The notes under the pieces were generated by a model that was not told the DNA's origin, searched no databases, and saw only the letters and a program-made list of their open reading frames with translations. A DNA stretch of 64,000 bases from NCBI GenBank assembly GCA_942493265.1, contig OW818688.1, positions 1,736,001-1,800,000 on the forward strand. Reading direction: 5' to 3'. The DNA is from UBA12481 sp942493265. Lineage in GTDB: Bacteria; Bacteroidota; Bacteroidia; Bacteroidales; UBA12481. The position numbers and the translations under genes are program-made. Shown here piece after piece: positions 33,635-42,353 of this stretch (the stretch's first letter is position 1; each line of letters starts with the position of its first letter).

Positions 33635-34252
33635 ATGCCAATACCGGTAGATTTTTGGAAAACCCGCTTGATGGCAGGGTCAGAGGAACTGGTCAACAAG
33701 TGGATGATTGAATCGCCTGTTCCCATTTTACTGGCCAAAACACGCCGAAGCAAACATGGTGATTTCAGGGTGCCCCGTGCCGGTCGCCCGGCATATATAA
33801 CCATCAACCACGATCTGCATCCCGTTGAATTTCTGATTACCCTGTCGCATGAGGTGGCGCATTACCGCAATTGGAAAAAGCATGGCCGCAGGGCGAGGCC
33901 GCATGGTCCCGAATGGAGAAATGAATTCCGGGAAATGCTGTTGGAGGTATTAAAAGCTCAACTGCTCGAAAAGGAGATGTCGGCAGCTATTGTTCAGTGC
34001 TATTTTAAACGGAAACTGATCGGGTCGGGTACCTCCGACCAGCTGAACCGCCTGTACGGGAAATTGGAGGAGAACAGTAATGTTCTGCGCGTGGCCGATC
34101 TGCCGGAAGGCGCCAGATTCACCCTGCGAAGCGGTAAAATATTTATCAAAGGCCGGAAGCTCAGGAAAAGATATCAATGCCGTGATACTGTTTCATCAAG
34201 GATTTATTCTGTTCATCCGATGGCAGAAGTCAAGGAAACTGTAGTATCTTAG
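33635..34252 (+). CDS. SprT-like zinc metalloprotease-domain protein
   Basis: Protein of 205 residues with the SprT-like zincin core: HEVAHYRNW (HExxH with Glu as catalytic residue) and, downstream, HGPEWRNEF providing the third histidine. SprT/Spartan proteins in eukaryotes cleave DNA-protein crosslinks; the role of bacterial ones is not known. The C-terminal part (KIFIKGRKLRKRYQCR) resembles the zinc-ribbon tail but only one cysteine is left, so the second zinc site is probably absent. It lies four bases before the mannose-1-phosphate guanylyltransferase gene and may be coupled to it. The first ATG at 33635 is taken as start. Confidence 0.83.
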   Translation: MPIPVDFWKTRLMAGSEELVNKWMIESPVPILLAKTRRSKHGDFRVPRAGRPAYITINHDLHPVEFLITLSHEVAHYRNWKKHGRRARPHGPEWRNEFREMLLEVLKAQLLEKEMSAAIVQCYFKRKLIGSGTSDQLNRLYGKLEENSNVLRVADLPEGARFTLRSGKIFIKGRKLRKRYQCRDTVSSRIYSVHPMAEVKETVVS

Positions 34253-34256
34253 GATC

Positions 34257-35348
34257 ATGGACAACAATAATTTTTGCATTATCATGGCAGGAGGAATCGG
34301 GAGCCGGTTCTGGCCATATAGTCGTACCAGTAAGCCGAAGCAGTTCCTTGATATTCTTGGATCCGGTCAAACCCTTCTGCAGCAAACTATTAACCGCTAC
34401 AAAAAGATTTGTCCGATCGAAAATATCCTCATTGTCAGTAATGAAGAATATGGCTCCCTGATCCTCGAGCAACTGCCCGACATCAAGGCCAGTCAGGTAC
34501 TGCTGGAGCCGATGCGCAGGAATACTGCCCCTTGCATCGCGTATGCAAACCAGCGGATTGCCATGATCAATCCCGATGCAAATATCATCGTTGCCCCGTC
34601 GGATCACCTGATCGCCGATGAGGTTGAGTTCATCCGGGTAGTTGAGGAAGGGCTCGATTTTGTAAAAAGCCGCGATGTACTGTTAACCCTCGGGATCATG
34701 CCCAGCAGGCCAGAAACCGGGTACGGGTATATTCAGGTGAACGGACATGAGGAAAATTATGCAAATACCAGTCTGAGAGCGGTAAAAACCTTTACCGAAA
34801 AGCCAAATCTTGAACTCGCCAGGATTTTTGTGGAGAGCGGTGATTTTTTCTGGAATTCGGGAATGTTTATCTGGACACTCAGCTCCATAACCCGCGCTTT
34901 TGAGCAACATCTCCCTGAAATCCAGGGGCTGTTCAGCGATGGAATCAATGTATACGGCACTCCGGAGGAGAGTCCTTTCATCCAACAGGTTTATTCGGCC
35001 TGCAATAAGATATCCATCGATTACGGATTAATGGAAAAGGCCTCCAATGTGTATGTTTTATGCGCAGATTTCGGCTGGTCCGATCTGGGTACCTGGGGTA
35101 GCCTGTATGAACACCTCCCGCATGACAATTCGGAAAATGCCATCGGAAACGGTCAGGCTATCACCTTTGAGGCCAGCCGCAATGTTATTCATGCTCCAAA
35201 GGGCAAGCTTACCGTTGTCCAGGGCCTGGATGATTACATTATCGTGGATACCGATGATGTACTCATGATTTGCCGTAAGCAGGACGAACAGCAGATCCGT
35301 ATGATGCTGGATGAAGTGAAACTCAGGGGCGGCGGGAATTTTGTTTAA
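34257..35348 (+). CDS. manC: Mannose-1-phosphate guanylyltransferase
   Basis: GDP-mannose pyrophosphorylase of 363 residues, making GDP-mannose from mannose-1-phosphate and GTP. The nucleotide-binding loop is IMAGGIGSRFWPYSRTSKPKQ near residues 9-28. Further conserved blocks are APSDHLI, GYGYIQVNG and FTEKPNLELA. It is a single-domain form, without the fused isomerase (mannose-6-phosphate isomerase) of type II enzymes. GDP-mannose feeds surface polysaccharide and glycoprotein synthesis. Its stop is three bases from the stop of gldN on the other strand. Confidence 0.95.
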   Translation: MDNNNFCIIMAGGIGSRFWPYSRTSKPKQFLDILGSGQTLLQQTINRYKKICPIENILIVSNEEYGSLILEQLPDIKASQVLLEPMRRNTAPCIAYANQRIAMINPDANIIVAPSDHLIADEVEFIRVVEEGLDFVKSRDVLLTLGIMPSRPETGYGYIQVNGHEENYANTSLRAVKTFTEKPNLELARIFVESGDFFWNSGMFIWTLSSITRAFEQHLPEIQGLFSDGINVYGTPEESPFIQQVYSACNKISIDYGLMEKASNVYVLCADFGWSDLGTWGSLYEHLPHDNSENAIGNGQAITFEASRNVIHAPKGKLTVVQGLDDYIIVDTDDVLMICRKQDEQQIRMMLDEVKLRGGGNFV

Positions 35349-35351
35349 TCC

Positions 35352-36248
35352 CTAGTATTCCCACAAGTCGTGCTCGAACTGGAATATCAGGTTCTCAATT
35401 CTTTCAGACTCCTGAAGTGATTGAACACCCAGAGCATAGTCGGCAACGATCCTGTTGTCATATACATTGCTTTCCTGAACGATGAATCCCCTGAAGAAAC
35501 GCTTGTAAAAGATCTCATCAAAGCTCCTCATTTCAGAGTCATTGAATGCATTGAATACCTCTTTCTGTGCCAGGAAAGGCCTTGCTTCCGGATATTTTAC
35601 CCAGAACAGTTTCTTCTTCTGGATATTTTCCTTCTCGGTATCTTCAGGTTCAAAGTAAACACGCAGCGGGCATATCCCAATAATTCTCACATCCAGAACC
35701 GAACGCTTGCGATCGAAGAACCACATTTCTTTTACCATGATCTGCAGAACCTCATCCGTGCGCATTTCACCTTTGATTGCTACTGAATCGGTTAATCCGG
35801 TCACTACGTTCAGAACACCTTCAACACGGTCCTTAACGTCGAAATTGGCCATTACCTGCTCATAGGAGATCGGTTCCTTGAATTCATTCGGATCATCAAT
35901 CGGGGCTGAATATGCCTGCAAACCACCTTCTTTGATGGATAGGAGCAGCAAATCAATCAGATTGGTGCGGTCGCCGATTGATTTGGTCGGAAAATAGAGC
36001 GGCTGGTTCATTTTCTCACGAAGGTCAATAATGCGCCATACCACTTTCGACCACATGATGTCAGCTTCCCTTACATGCGGGTATTCAATCGGCTTCTTAT
36101 TAAAGATATGTTCCTTTTTGTAAATAAGATCCAACCCTGACCAGGTTGACGGATCAGTGGTTTTGGCTGTATCTGCTACCTGAGCCGATAAGGGAAGCGA
36201 GATGGCCAGGATGAGCAGAGCTATGGTTAAAATGCGTGCTTTATTCAT
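35352..36248 (-). CDS. gldN: Type IX secretion protein GldN/PorN
   Basis: GldN (PorN) of 298 residues. The signal peptide ends SLPLSA before Gln23. The mature protein carries the family pattern: DIMWSKVVWRIIDLREKMNQPLYFP, NEFKEPISYEQV, MVKEMWFFDRKRSVLDVRI and VNLD-like strands. GldN binds GldK to form the periplasmic ring of the T9SS. It is the last gene of the porP/sprF-gldK-gldL-gldM-gldN set, 11 bases after gldM. Together with gldK it holds the outer-membrane ring; the T9SS translocon (SprA) is elsewhere. Confidence 0.96.
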   Translation of the reverse strand: MNKARILTIALLILAISLPLSAQVADTAKTTDPSTWSGLDLIYKKEHIFNKKPIEYPHVREADIMWSKVVWRIIDLREKMNQPLYFPTKSIGDRTNLIDLLLLSIKEGGLQAYSAPIDDPNEFKEPISYEQVMANFDVKDRVEGVLNVVTGLTDSVAIKGEMRTDEVLQIMVKEMWFFDRKRSVLDVRIIGICPLRVYFEPEDTEKENIQKKKLFWVKYPEARPFLAQKEVFNAFNDSEMRSFDEIFYKRFFRGFIVQESNVYDNRIVADYALGVQSLQESERIENLIFQFEHDLWEY

Positions 36249-36259
36249 TTTCGCGTTTT

Positions 36260-37828
36260 CTATTGAATCGTAAAGGTGATGGAATTAAGCAGACGTAAGA
36301 TTCCGTCTGGTCCTTGTGCTGTAATATCTTTTATAATAACCAGGTCGTCGCGCTTTCTACCCTTGATCAGGTTTTTCTGCTTTTCGGTGAAGAGAGCGCC
36401 ATTGGAGGGTTCATCCTGTACAAAGTTGCCGCTGGAAGCAACGGTAACCTTGAATCCTTTTACTTCGAACTTCATATCGAAAAGGAAGTTTTCGAGTTCA
36501 GCTACTACCCCGGTCTGGGCCTGTAAAACGTTTTTCTCAATTTTCCCGCTGCTCTTGCCGGCAATTTTTGCCGTTGGATCGGGCACTTTAAAAAGACGGA
36601 AGGTTTTAGTCGGATAGTTCTGGGTCCTGCCATTGATCACGGCAGTAACAGTCAATACTGCAGTTCCTTCTGCTTTTCTGGGTAATACTTCGTACTGAAA
36701 ATCTGCGACCTGCCGGATATCGGCATTGGTCATATCCACTTTAATGTCTTTGGCCGAAACGCCGACAGCACTAATAGTAAGGGGATTGACAACGCCTTTA
36801 TAAAAGGCGTTCATTTTGGTCGGTTCAGATATAAGGGTTGGTGGAACCACCTCATAATCATCTTCAAAGCTGTAGGTTTTATTACTGCCGTCAGGTGCTG
36901 TATAATTAATGATGCCGCCCCATTTGAAGATACCGGTTTTGCTGGTATTAACGGTATAAACGCCGTGTCCTTCGCGGTATGCGATCGGGGAACCTCCAAC
37001 GGTTATCCGGGGATTAATGGTGGTATCAAATGCGGCGAGAATAACATTGGCTTCATAAGGATTGCCTAAAACCACGGTTTTGGAGGTTTGAGGGATCACA
37101 ACGGCCTGAAGCATATTAAATTTGAATGATTGTGCATCGATATTTTTATACAGGTAGTTGAGCACATCGGTTTCAGCGTTGCGCACATCCGACTGCATTT
37201 TGGTCATCAGGGTAACCACCCCGATCAGTGGCAGATATTCGAAGTTGTCCTGCTCCCAGGTTCTTCCGGCATCGGTGGCGGAAGCGGGCGGATCCGTAAT
37301 GGTCAGACTCTTCTGGATGGAACTCAGCAGGGCGCTGTCAGCTTCAGCCACTTCTGTCATCATGAATTTACGGTATTCCTCGAGCGAATTTCTCAGGTCT
37401 TTAGCCCTGGTCACCCGGCTTCCATTTACTTCTATCTGGTCAACGAGCATGATCTGTGCAGGAATATTCAACTGGTCCTGATTCAGGATACTGTCGAGAT
37501 TTGCAGCAGGACCGTCGGCTTCACGTACAATGGCCCATTTGTATTCAATGATCTTGTCGATCATTTTCTGCGACTGCATTTTTACGGAATCTGCCTTAAT
37601 TTTGAACGGACCTACTTTCACCTTGTTCAGCTGGTACGCATTATCAAATGCGGCGTAAGTCAGATTGTTTTTGGATGCAAAGCTTTCAACAGACTGGGAA
37701 AGGCTTTTGTTCACTTTTGCAATAACATCCAGGGTTTCTCTGGAAACATTCAATGCCAGCAAAGCCGTCAGCACCAAATACATCATGTTGATCATTCGTT
37801 GCCTGGGGGTCAGCCTGGGTTGTGACAT
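36260..37828 (-). CDS. gldM: Type IX secretion motor protein GldM/PorM
   Basis: GldM (PorM) of 522 residues. The N-terminus MSQPRLTPRQRMINMMYLVL is typical, with a single transmembrane helix at about 15-35 and a large periplasmic part made of a helical bundle and three beta domains. Conserved pieces include ALLALNVSRETLD, and the FKEVP-type strands in PTKMNAFYKGVVNPLTISAVG. GldM spans the periplasm and, with GldL, forms the proton-driven motor that powers T9SS transport and, in some relatives, gliding. It follows gldL by 26 bases. Confidence 0.96.
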   Translation of the reverse strand: MSQPRLTPRQRMINMMYLVLTALLALNVSRETLDVIAKVNKSLSQSVESFASKNNLTYAAFDNAYQLNKVKVGPFKIKADSVKMQSQKMIDKIIEYKWAIVREADGPAANLDSILNQDQLNIPAQIMLVDQIEVNGSRVTRAKDLRNSLEEYRKFMMTEVAEADSALLSSIQKSLTITDPPASATDAGRTWEQDNFEYLPLIGVVTLMTKMQSDVRNAETDVLNYLYKNIDAQSFKFNMLQAVVIPQTSKTVVLGNPYEANVILAAFDTTINPRITVGGSPIAYREGHGVYTVNTSKTGIFKWGGIINYTAPDGSNKTYSFEDDYEVVPPTLISEPTKMNAFYKGVVNPLTISAVGVSAKDIKVDMTNADIRQVADFQYEVLPRKAEGTAVLTVTAVINGRTQNYPTKTFRLFKVPDPTAKIAGKSSGKIEKNVLQAQTGVVAELENFLFDMKFEVKGFKVTVASSGNFVQDEPSNGALFTEKQKNLIKGRKRDDLVIIKDITAQGPDGILRLLNSITFTIQ

Positions 37829-37854
37829 AATATAGGTATCAGCTATTCGGGTAA

Positions 37855-38709
37855 TTAAACGTTCTCTTTAACATTCAAGGCAGTAAGCATGCTACCATAC
37901 ACCTTGTTCAGCGCCGAAAGTTTCCTTCCGAGTTTTTCAACTTCGTCATGATACTGTTTGGTGGTCTGCACGGATGAGTGGAGACTGTTGATCATTGCAT
38001 CCAGGCCTTCATGAGCGGCCTTGGCATTTTTCAGGTATGCATCTTCGCCTCTGAGCTGCAATTCATATACTGAATTGAGTGCGCCCAGATTTTTATTCAT
38101 TTTCTCAAGCTGGTCGGTATAGCCGTGACCGGTAGAGCTCAGTTTGGTGATGAGTTCTGCAGTTTTGGCATATGATTGCGACATGCCAATAGCCGATTTA
38201 TTCAGTTCCTCGGTTGAGTGCCTGTATGCATCACCAAAGGAGTTGAGGTTATCGGAAGCTTTTTTCATGCTCTGTGAAAACTGCTGAGCTTCGATGTGTA
38301 CGTGACTGATTTCCGACATTTTATTGGAGGATTCAGCCAGTTTCTGCATACCGGTTCCGAGCTTAGTTAGAAGTTCAGGTGAAATTTCAGCTTTGGTGAG
38401 CATTTCATCAAACACCTGCGTCGGACTAGCGCCGGTTGGGTGGAAGACCTTTTTCTCTAACTTGGCTTTCTTTTCAGAAAGTTCCGGATAAACACGGTCC
38501 CAGGCCCACTCTTCAGGCAGCGGTTCAAAGGCTGCAAAGAAGAAAATAGTTGCTTCGGTGCCAAGCCCGACAATTAGAAAATAACTTGAAAGCGGAAAAT
38601 GTTCCAGTTTCATCAGGGCACCGATCATTACAATACTGGCACCCCAGCTGTAGAGGTAACCCATAAAGCTTTTCCACCACCTTTGCTGAACAAATTCTCT
38701 GATCTTCAT
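37855..38709 (-). CDS. gldL: Type IX secretion motor protein GldL/PorL
   Basis: GldL (PorL) of 284 residues from the Met at 38709; the frame opens earlier at 38751 but the upstream piece has no conservation pattern. Two transmembrane helices lie near the N-terminus (about 20-40 and 45-65), with the charged Glu/Lys patch used for proton coupling in the segment ALMKLEHFPLSS. The cytoplasmic rest is coiled coil. GldL and GldM form the inner-membrane motor of the T9SS. It follows gldK by 81 bases. Confidence 0.95.
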   Translation of the reverse strand: MKIREFVQQRWWKSFMGYLYSWGASIVMIGALMKLEHFPLSSYFLIVGLGTEATIFFFAAFEPLPEEWAWDRVYPELSEKKAKLEKKVFHPTGASPTQVFDEMLTKAEISPELLTKLGTGMQKLAESSNKMSEISHVHIEAQQFSQSMKKASDNLNSFGDAYRHSTEELNKSAIGMSQSYAKTAELITKLSSTGHGYTDQLEKMNKNLGALNSVYELQLRGEDAYLKNAKAAHEGLDAMINSLHSSVQTTKQYHDEVEKLGRKLSALNKVYGSMLTALNVKENV

Positions 38710-38790
38710 TATAGTAAGGTTTTTGTAGAAACACACAATTGCGTCATGCAACTATACGAAGACGCATGTATGCGACTCTACGTGAATTTA

Positions 38791-40134
38791 TTATTTTTCA
38801 ATACCCATTGTTGACCGAATGCTGCGGAATCCGATATAAGACCTGGCCGAATCCTGATACTCATACGAGCGGGATCCGTTTTGCAGGTAGAAGGCTATAT
38901 CTTTCCATGAACCACCTCTGACCACTTTCCTTTTCATTACCGGAGATTCGTTTGGCAATGCGCTGTACTCGTAATTCGGGTTCATATCATGTGTAAAACT
39001 GTATGCAGCTTCATCGAATGCCGAAATGGTCCATTCCGAAACGTTACCCGACATATCGTACAGGTTATAATCGTTTGGTTCAAAGGATCCGACCGGCGAA
39101 GGTTTCAGGAATCCGTCGTCAACATAATTCCCGCGAAGAGGTTTGAAGTTTGCCAGAAAGCATCCTTTTTCATTACGGGTATAGGGATTTCCCCATGGAT
39201 ACATCGACAGGTTCCGTCCGCCGCGTGCTGCATATTCCCATTCGTATTCGGTTGGTAACCGGTAGTTCTGGACAAATGCACCGCCTTTTGTGGTAACGAG
39301 GTAATTGTTGTACAGCTGAGTTCTCCATACGCAGAAAGCGGTTGCCTGTTCCCAGGTAACGCCAACCACCGGATAATCATCAAATCCCGGATGCCAGAAA
39401 TACATTTTAGCCATCGGGTCATTATAACTGTAGGTAAAATCGGATATCCAGCTCAAAGTATCGGGATAGATATTGATTGCGTAAGTTTTAATGAATTTCG
39501 ACCGGTCGGAGGCCAGCTCGCTGTCCTGATAAAAGGTGGTCGATTTATCTGAATTCTGAATGGAACGCTTGTAATTGCGTTTCTCTTTGGCAGCTTCCTG
39601 ATAGTTGATATCCTGGTATGAATAAACCAGTTTACGGGTATCGAGTTCTTTCCGACGGAAAAAGCGCTCATTTTCAGGGATATACATCTGCTCAAGAGCA
39701 GTCAGTACATCTGCGTCACGCGTATCGATCTTTGTTTCCCAGTTGATGAACGGGGGGTCGATCGGATTGCTGTTTTTATCTTCTGAAATCAGATATTCAT
39801 CCGGATACTGTTCCCCGAGGGTTTTACGGGTCAGGGAGTCGATTACCCAATGAACAAACTGGCGATATTCGTTATTGGTGATTTCAGTTTCATCCATCCA
39901 GAAGGCATCCACGGAAATGGTTTTCGACTGGGAATTCATGGCAAAAGTTGGATCTTCGTCGTTTGGCCCAACCACAAAGGAACCCATCGGTACTTTTACC
40001 ATGCCGTATGGATCGGGTTCGAACCATTTTTCCCTCTTTTGTACACCAATCAACTCGCCATTACCGGTACTGGAACTATTACATCCAGACAGGATCAGGG
40101 CGGTGATTAAACCAAGGAAAACTAGCTTCTTCAT
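38791..40134 (-). CDS. gldK: Type IX secretion lipoprotein GldK/PorK
   Basis: GldK (PorK), 447 residues, lipoprotein with lipobox LILSGC (Cys18). The body is a formylglycine-generating-enzyme-like (FGE-sulfatase) domain: MVKVPMGSFVVGPND, DAFWMDETEITNNEYRQF, VGVTWEQATAFCVWR and the C-terminal VVRGGSWKDIA. The catalytic cysteines of true FGE enzymes are not expected in GldK. It is the outer-membrane-anchored part of the periplasmic GldK-GldN ring. It follows porP/sprF by 21 bases, so the locus is almost certainly one operon. Confidence 0.96.
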   Translation of the reverse strand: MKKLVFLGLITALILSGCNSSSTGNGELIGVQKREKWFEPDPYGMVKVPMGSFVVGPNDEDPTFAMNSQSKTISVDAFWMDETEITNNEYRQFVHWVIDSLTRKTLGEQYPDEYLISEDKNSNPIDPPFINWETKIDTRDADVLTALEQMYIPENERFFRRKELDTRKLVYSYQDINYQEAAKEKRNYKRSIQNSDKSTTFYQDSELASDRSKFIKTYAINIYPDTLSWISDFTYSYNDPMAKMYFWHPGFDDYPVVGVTWEQATAFCVWRTQLYNNYLVTTKGGAFVQNYRLPTEYEWEYAARGGRNLSMYPWGNPYTRNEKGCFLANFKPLRGNYVDDGFLKPSPVGSFEPNDYNLYDMSGNVSEWTISAFDEAAYSFTHDMNPNYEYSALPNESPVMKRKVVRGGSWKDIAFYLQNGSRSYEYQDSARSYIGFRSIRSTMGIEK

Positions 40135-40155
40135 AATGTTATATAACAGAGTCAG

Positions 40156-41112
40156 TTATAAAAATCTCACACTTTTGTACCGCTGGGAGAACTTGTCGGT
40201 TCCAACTTCAAGGTTGTAACCCAGCATAAATTCAACAGTTCCATTGCTGTAGGCACCGATGGCAGAGGTGGTGAAATCGTAAGAAATTCCCACCCGCAGG
40301 CCATTTGGAAGCTCAGTGCCGGCCATAAGGACAACCGCGTCTCCGAACCTGTAAGAAACGCCACCCCAAAATCTTTTATTGTATAGCACCAACATATTAA
40401 CATCCATCTGAAAGGAGGCTCCGTCTGATTTTCCGAATAATGACGGCTGCAATTCGAATATCGGATTCGACAATTTAAACAGGTAACCGGCAGTGGCATA
40501 ATAGTGCCTCTGCATATGCATCAGTGCTCCGGAACCAAAGTCCACAGTGGGTTCCAGAAGATGCGCGGTTGACAGCCCGGCATAGATGTTGTCAGTATTA
40601 TAAAAAACCCCGAGGCCCATATCAAAGGACATCGAGGTAACTTGTTCGTCGGGAATGGCTGGATCCTGGCTGGCAGGAATATGGTTGTCGCTGTCGGGGA
40701 TCACCCATTTTCCGTTTAAAGCCCTGCTGAGCATGCCTATGTTTATTCCGATGCCAAGTTTGCCTTTTCCAAGCTCCATCCGGTAGGCATAATCGAGCAC
40801 AATTGACATATTTTTCTCAAAACCGAGACGGTCATCTGTAAAATTAAGCCCGACACCACTGGGAATTCCGAAAGGTTTAACAGGAGTATGAACACTAAAA
40901 AGGGTGGTTTTTGGATTTCCTTCGAACCCCATCCACTGCTGCCGGTTGAGCATTCCAAGGCTCAACATCCCCTGGCTGCCTGCATATGCGGGGTTAACAG
41001 CCAGATGATTAAACATATTATGACTGAACTGGGGATCCTGCTGTGCAAAAGCATTCACCCATGCTGTAGCAGCCAGGAGTAATATGATAATTCTCATCCG
41101 GAATGTTTTCAT
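40156..41112 (-). CDS. porP: PorP/SprF-family T9SS outer-membrane protein
   Basis: Protein of 318 residues with signal ending NAFA before Gln24. The mature part begins DPQFSHNMFNHLAVNPAYAG, the typical PorP/SprF start (here 'NPAYAGSQG'), and continues as a 14-stranded-type barrel: LNFTDDRLGFEKN, GIGINIGMLSR, and a C-terminal EFMLGYNLEV. PorP/SprF proteins help attach or position secreted T9SS cargo at the outer membrane. This copy starts the porP-gldK-gldL-gldM-gldN run and has a good promoter before it. PorP of the core locus is the closer match than the cargo-linked SprF group. Confidence 0.94.
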   Translation of the reverse strand: MKTFRMRIIILLLAATAWVNAFAQQDPQFSHNMFNHLAVNPAYAGSQGMLSLGMLNRQQWMGFEGNPKTTLFSVHTPVKPFGIPSGVGLNFTDDRLGFEKNMSIVLDYAYRMELGKGKLGIGINIGMLSRALNGKWVIPDSDNHIPASQDPAIPDEQVTSMSFDMGLGVFYNTDNIYAGLSTAHLLEPTVDFGSGALMHMQRHYYATAGYLFKLSNPIFELQPSLFGKSDGASFQMDVNMLVLYNKRFWGGVSYRFGDAVVLMAGTELPNGLRVGISYDFTTSAIGAYSNGTVEFMLGYNLEVGTDKFSQRYKSVRFL

Positions 41113-41129
41113 GCTCTATTTTAAGACAG

Positions 41130-41163
41130 TAAAGATAAAGGAAAAAAATAAATACACACCAAA
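41130..41163 (-). promoter_or_regulatory. Promoter of the T9SS core operon
   Basis: On the minus strand TTTG at 41160-41163 and TATCTTTA at 41130-41137 are 22 bases apart, the usual distance between the -33 and -7 elements of Bacteroidota promoters. The -7 part deviates from TAnnTTTG only in the last base. It lies 18 bases before the porP ATG. Confidence 0.55.
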
Positions 41164-41204
41164 TCCAATAACGTAACGGGTTTGCTTTAAGTATACAAAA
41201 TCGT

Positions 41205-42347
41205 TCATGATAGCCTTCTGTAATGATTCCACCATCTGTCGGGTACTTCTCCGTCGCTGGCTACCTGGTAATCCCTTGGAGAGCAGGCTACATACAGAGA
41301 TCGTGGATATTTTGTCTCAGGAAAAGGCACCTCTACCCACCATCTTCCGGTTGACGGACTTTTATAGAAAATTAAGTTGAACCCTGTTTTTGGTAAGTTT
41401 ATCAAATACTTCTGATACAGCCTTATATCACTGTACGGATAGTCCATTTTACGCTGATTTACCCCCTGGAGGAAATGCCAGATCATCTGGGCTGCTAAAG
41501 CGGATGTTTGTTCTCCGCGATCTCGCGAAGGCTGAAATCCCGCCAATGCAAATAAACTGAGTTTGTCGCTCAAGCCGGCAAATCGGGCCAATTGACAAGA
41601 TTCTTCGCCGGTGAAGCCATTGGCTGAAGGAAATGTGACTCCCGGGGATTCTGTCTGCCTGATGGCATTCATGGAAAAAACGACCAGGTCGGAATTCCTG
41701 AATACCGGTTCAGATTCCCGCATGTCCTCACGTAAAGCTCCCAGCCGGTGGGATTCAAAATAGAGTTCGCCCAGCCGGTCAAGTCCTTCAGGATCATTCA
41801 GGTAGGTTTGATATCCCAGGTGAACAAAATCATACAGGCCGCCTTCTTTGATGGATATCAGTTCATTCAGGTAATGACTGCGGGATGCCTGACTTTCGGG
41901 CATTATATCGATAACTGAATCGATAACAGCCAGATTATACGGGGATTCCAGTTGATTGTATGCCAATCCGAAATTTAAAACATCATGCGTATCCCGGCCG
42001 ATCAGAATAATCACTTTGTGACCTTTTCCCAGCTCGGTGATCACATCAATCAGGCCAAAACGGGTATCCGCGGGAGTCTTGCCCTCGCGGAAATTGCCTA
42101 AATCCACCACATCACCGGCACTCTGTATGGCGGTCAATCCATACAGCCAGGTACGGATCTCATCTGCCAATGCGGGATTTCCGATTCCGGCCAGTACAAT
42201 TTTTGCGTTATCAATATCAGGAGGATTACCCTGGGTACGATGAATGCCGATTGAATCGATTACCGGATTGAGTATGCGTTCATCGGTATGAATGGCCAGT
42301 GGGCCCACGGGATCAAAATAGAGCAGGATTTCCTGTAAGGATGACAT
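41205..42347 (-). CDS. Arginase-fold protein, probably inactive, T9SS-linked
   Basis: Protein of 380 residues from the arginase/formimidoylglutamase family, as commonly annotated formimidoylglutamase in this position in Bacteroidota genomes. The metal-binding motifs are degraded: GGxHS appears as GRDTHDVLN, the DAHxD motif as IDSVID (His lost), and SxDxD as SMNAIR (both Asp lost). Three of six manganese ligands are therefore replaced. A second half, with NGFTGEESCQLARFAG and QPSRDRGEQTSALAAQMIW, is well kept, so it is a real gene. It stands six bases after the topA stop and 92 bases before porP, so it links topA and the T9SS locus. A non-catalytic role is likely. Confidence 0.82.
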   Translation of the reverse strand: MSSLQEILLYFDPVGPLAIHTDERILNPVIDSIGIHRTQGNPPDIDNAKIVLAGIGNPALADEIRTWLYGLTAIQSAGDVVDLGNFREGKTPADTRFGLIDVITELGKGHKVIILIGRDTHDVLNFGLAYNQLESPYNLAVIDSVIDIMPESQASRSHYLNELISIKEGGLYDFVHLGYQTYLNDPEGLDRLGELYFESHRLGALREDMRESEPVFRNSDLVVFSMNAIRQTESPGVTFPSANGFTGEESCQLARFAGLSDKLSLFALAGFQPSRDRGEQTSALAAQMIWHFLQGVNQRKMDYPYSDIRLYQKYLINLPKTGFNLIFYKSPSTGRWWVEVPFPETKYPRSLYVACSPRDYQVASDGEVPDRWWNHYRRLS

Positions 42348-42353
42348 CTCCGA

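Noticed and set aside
37130..37825. A 231-codon open frame on the plus strand
   Set aside because: It lies fully inside gldM in the other direction and shows no family features; gldM is clearly the coding frame.
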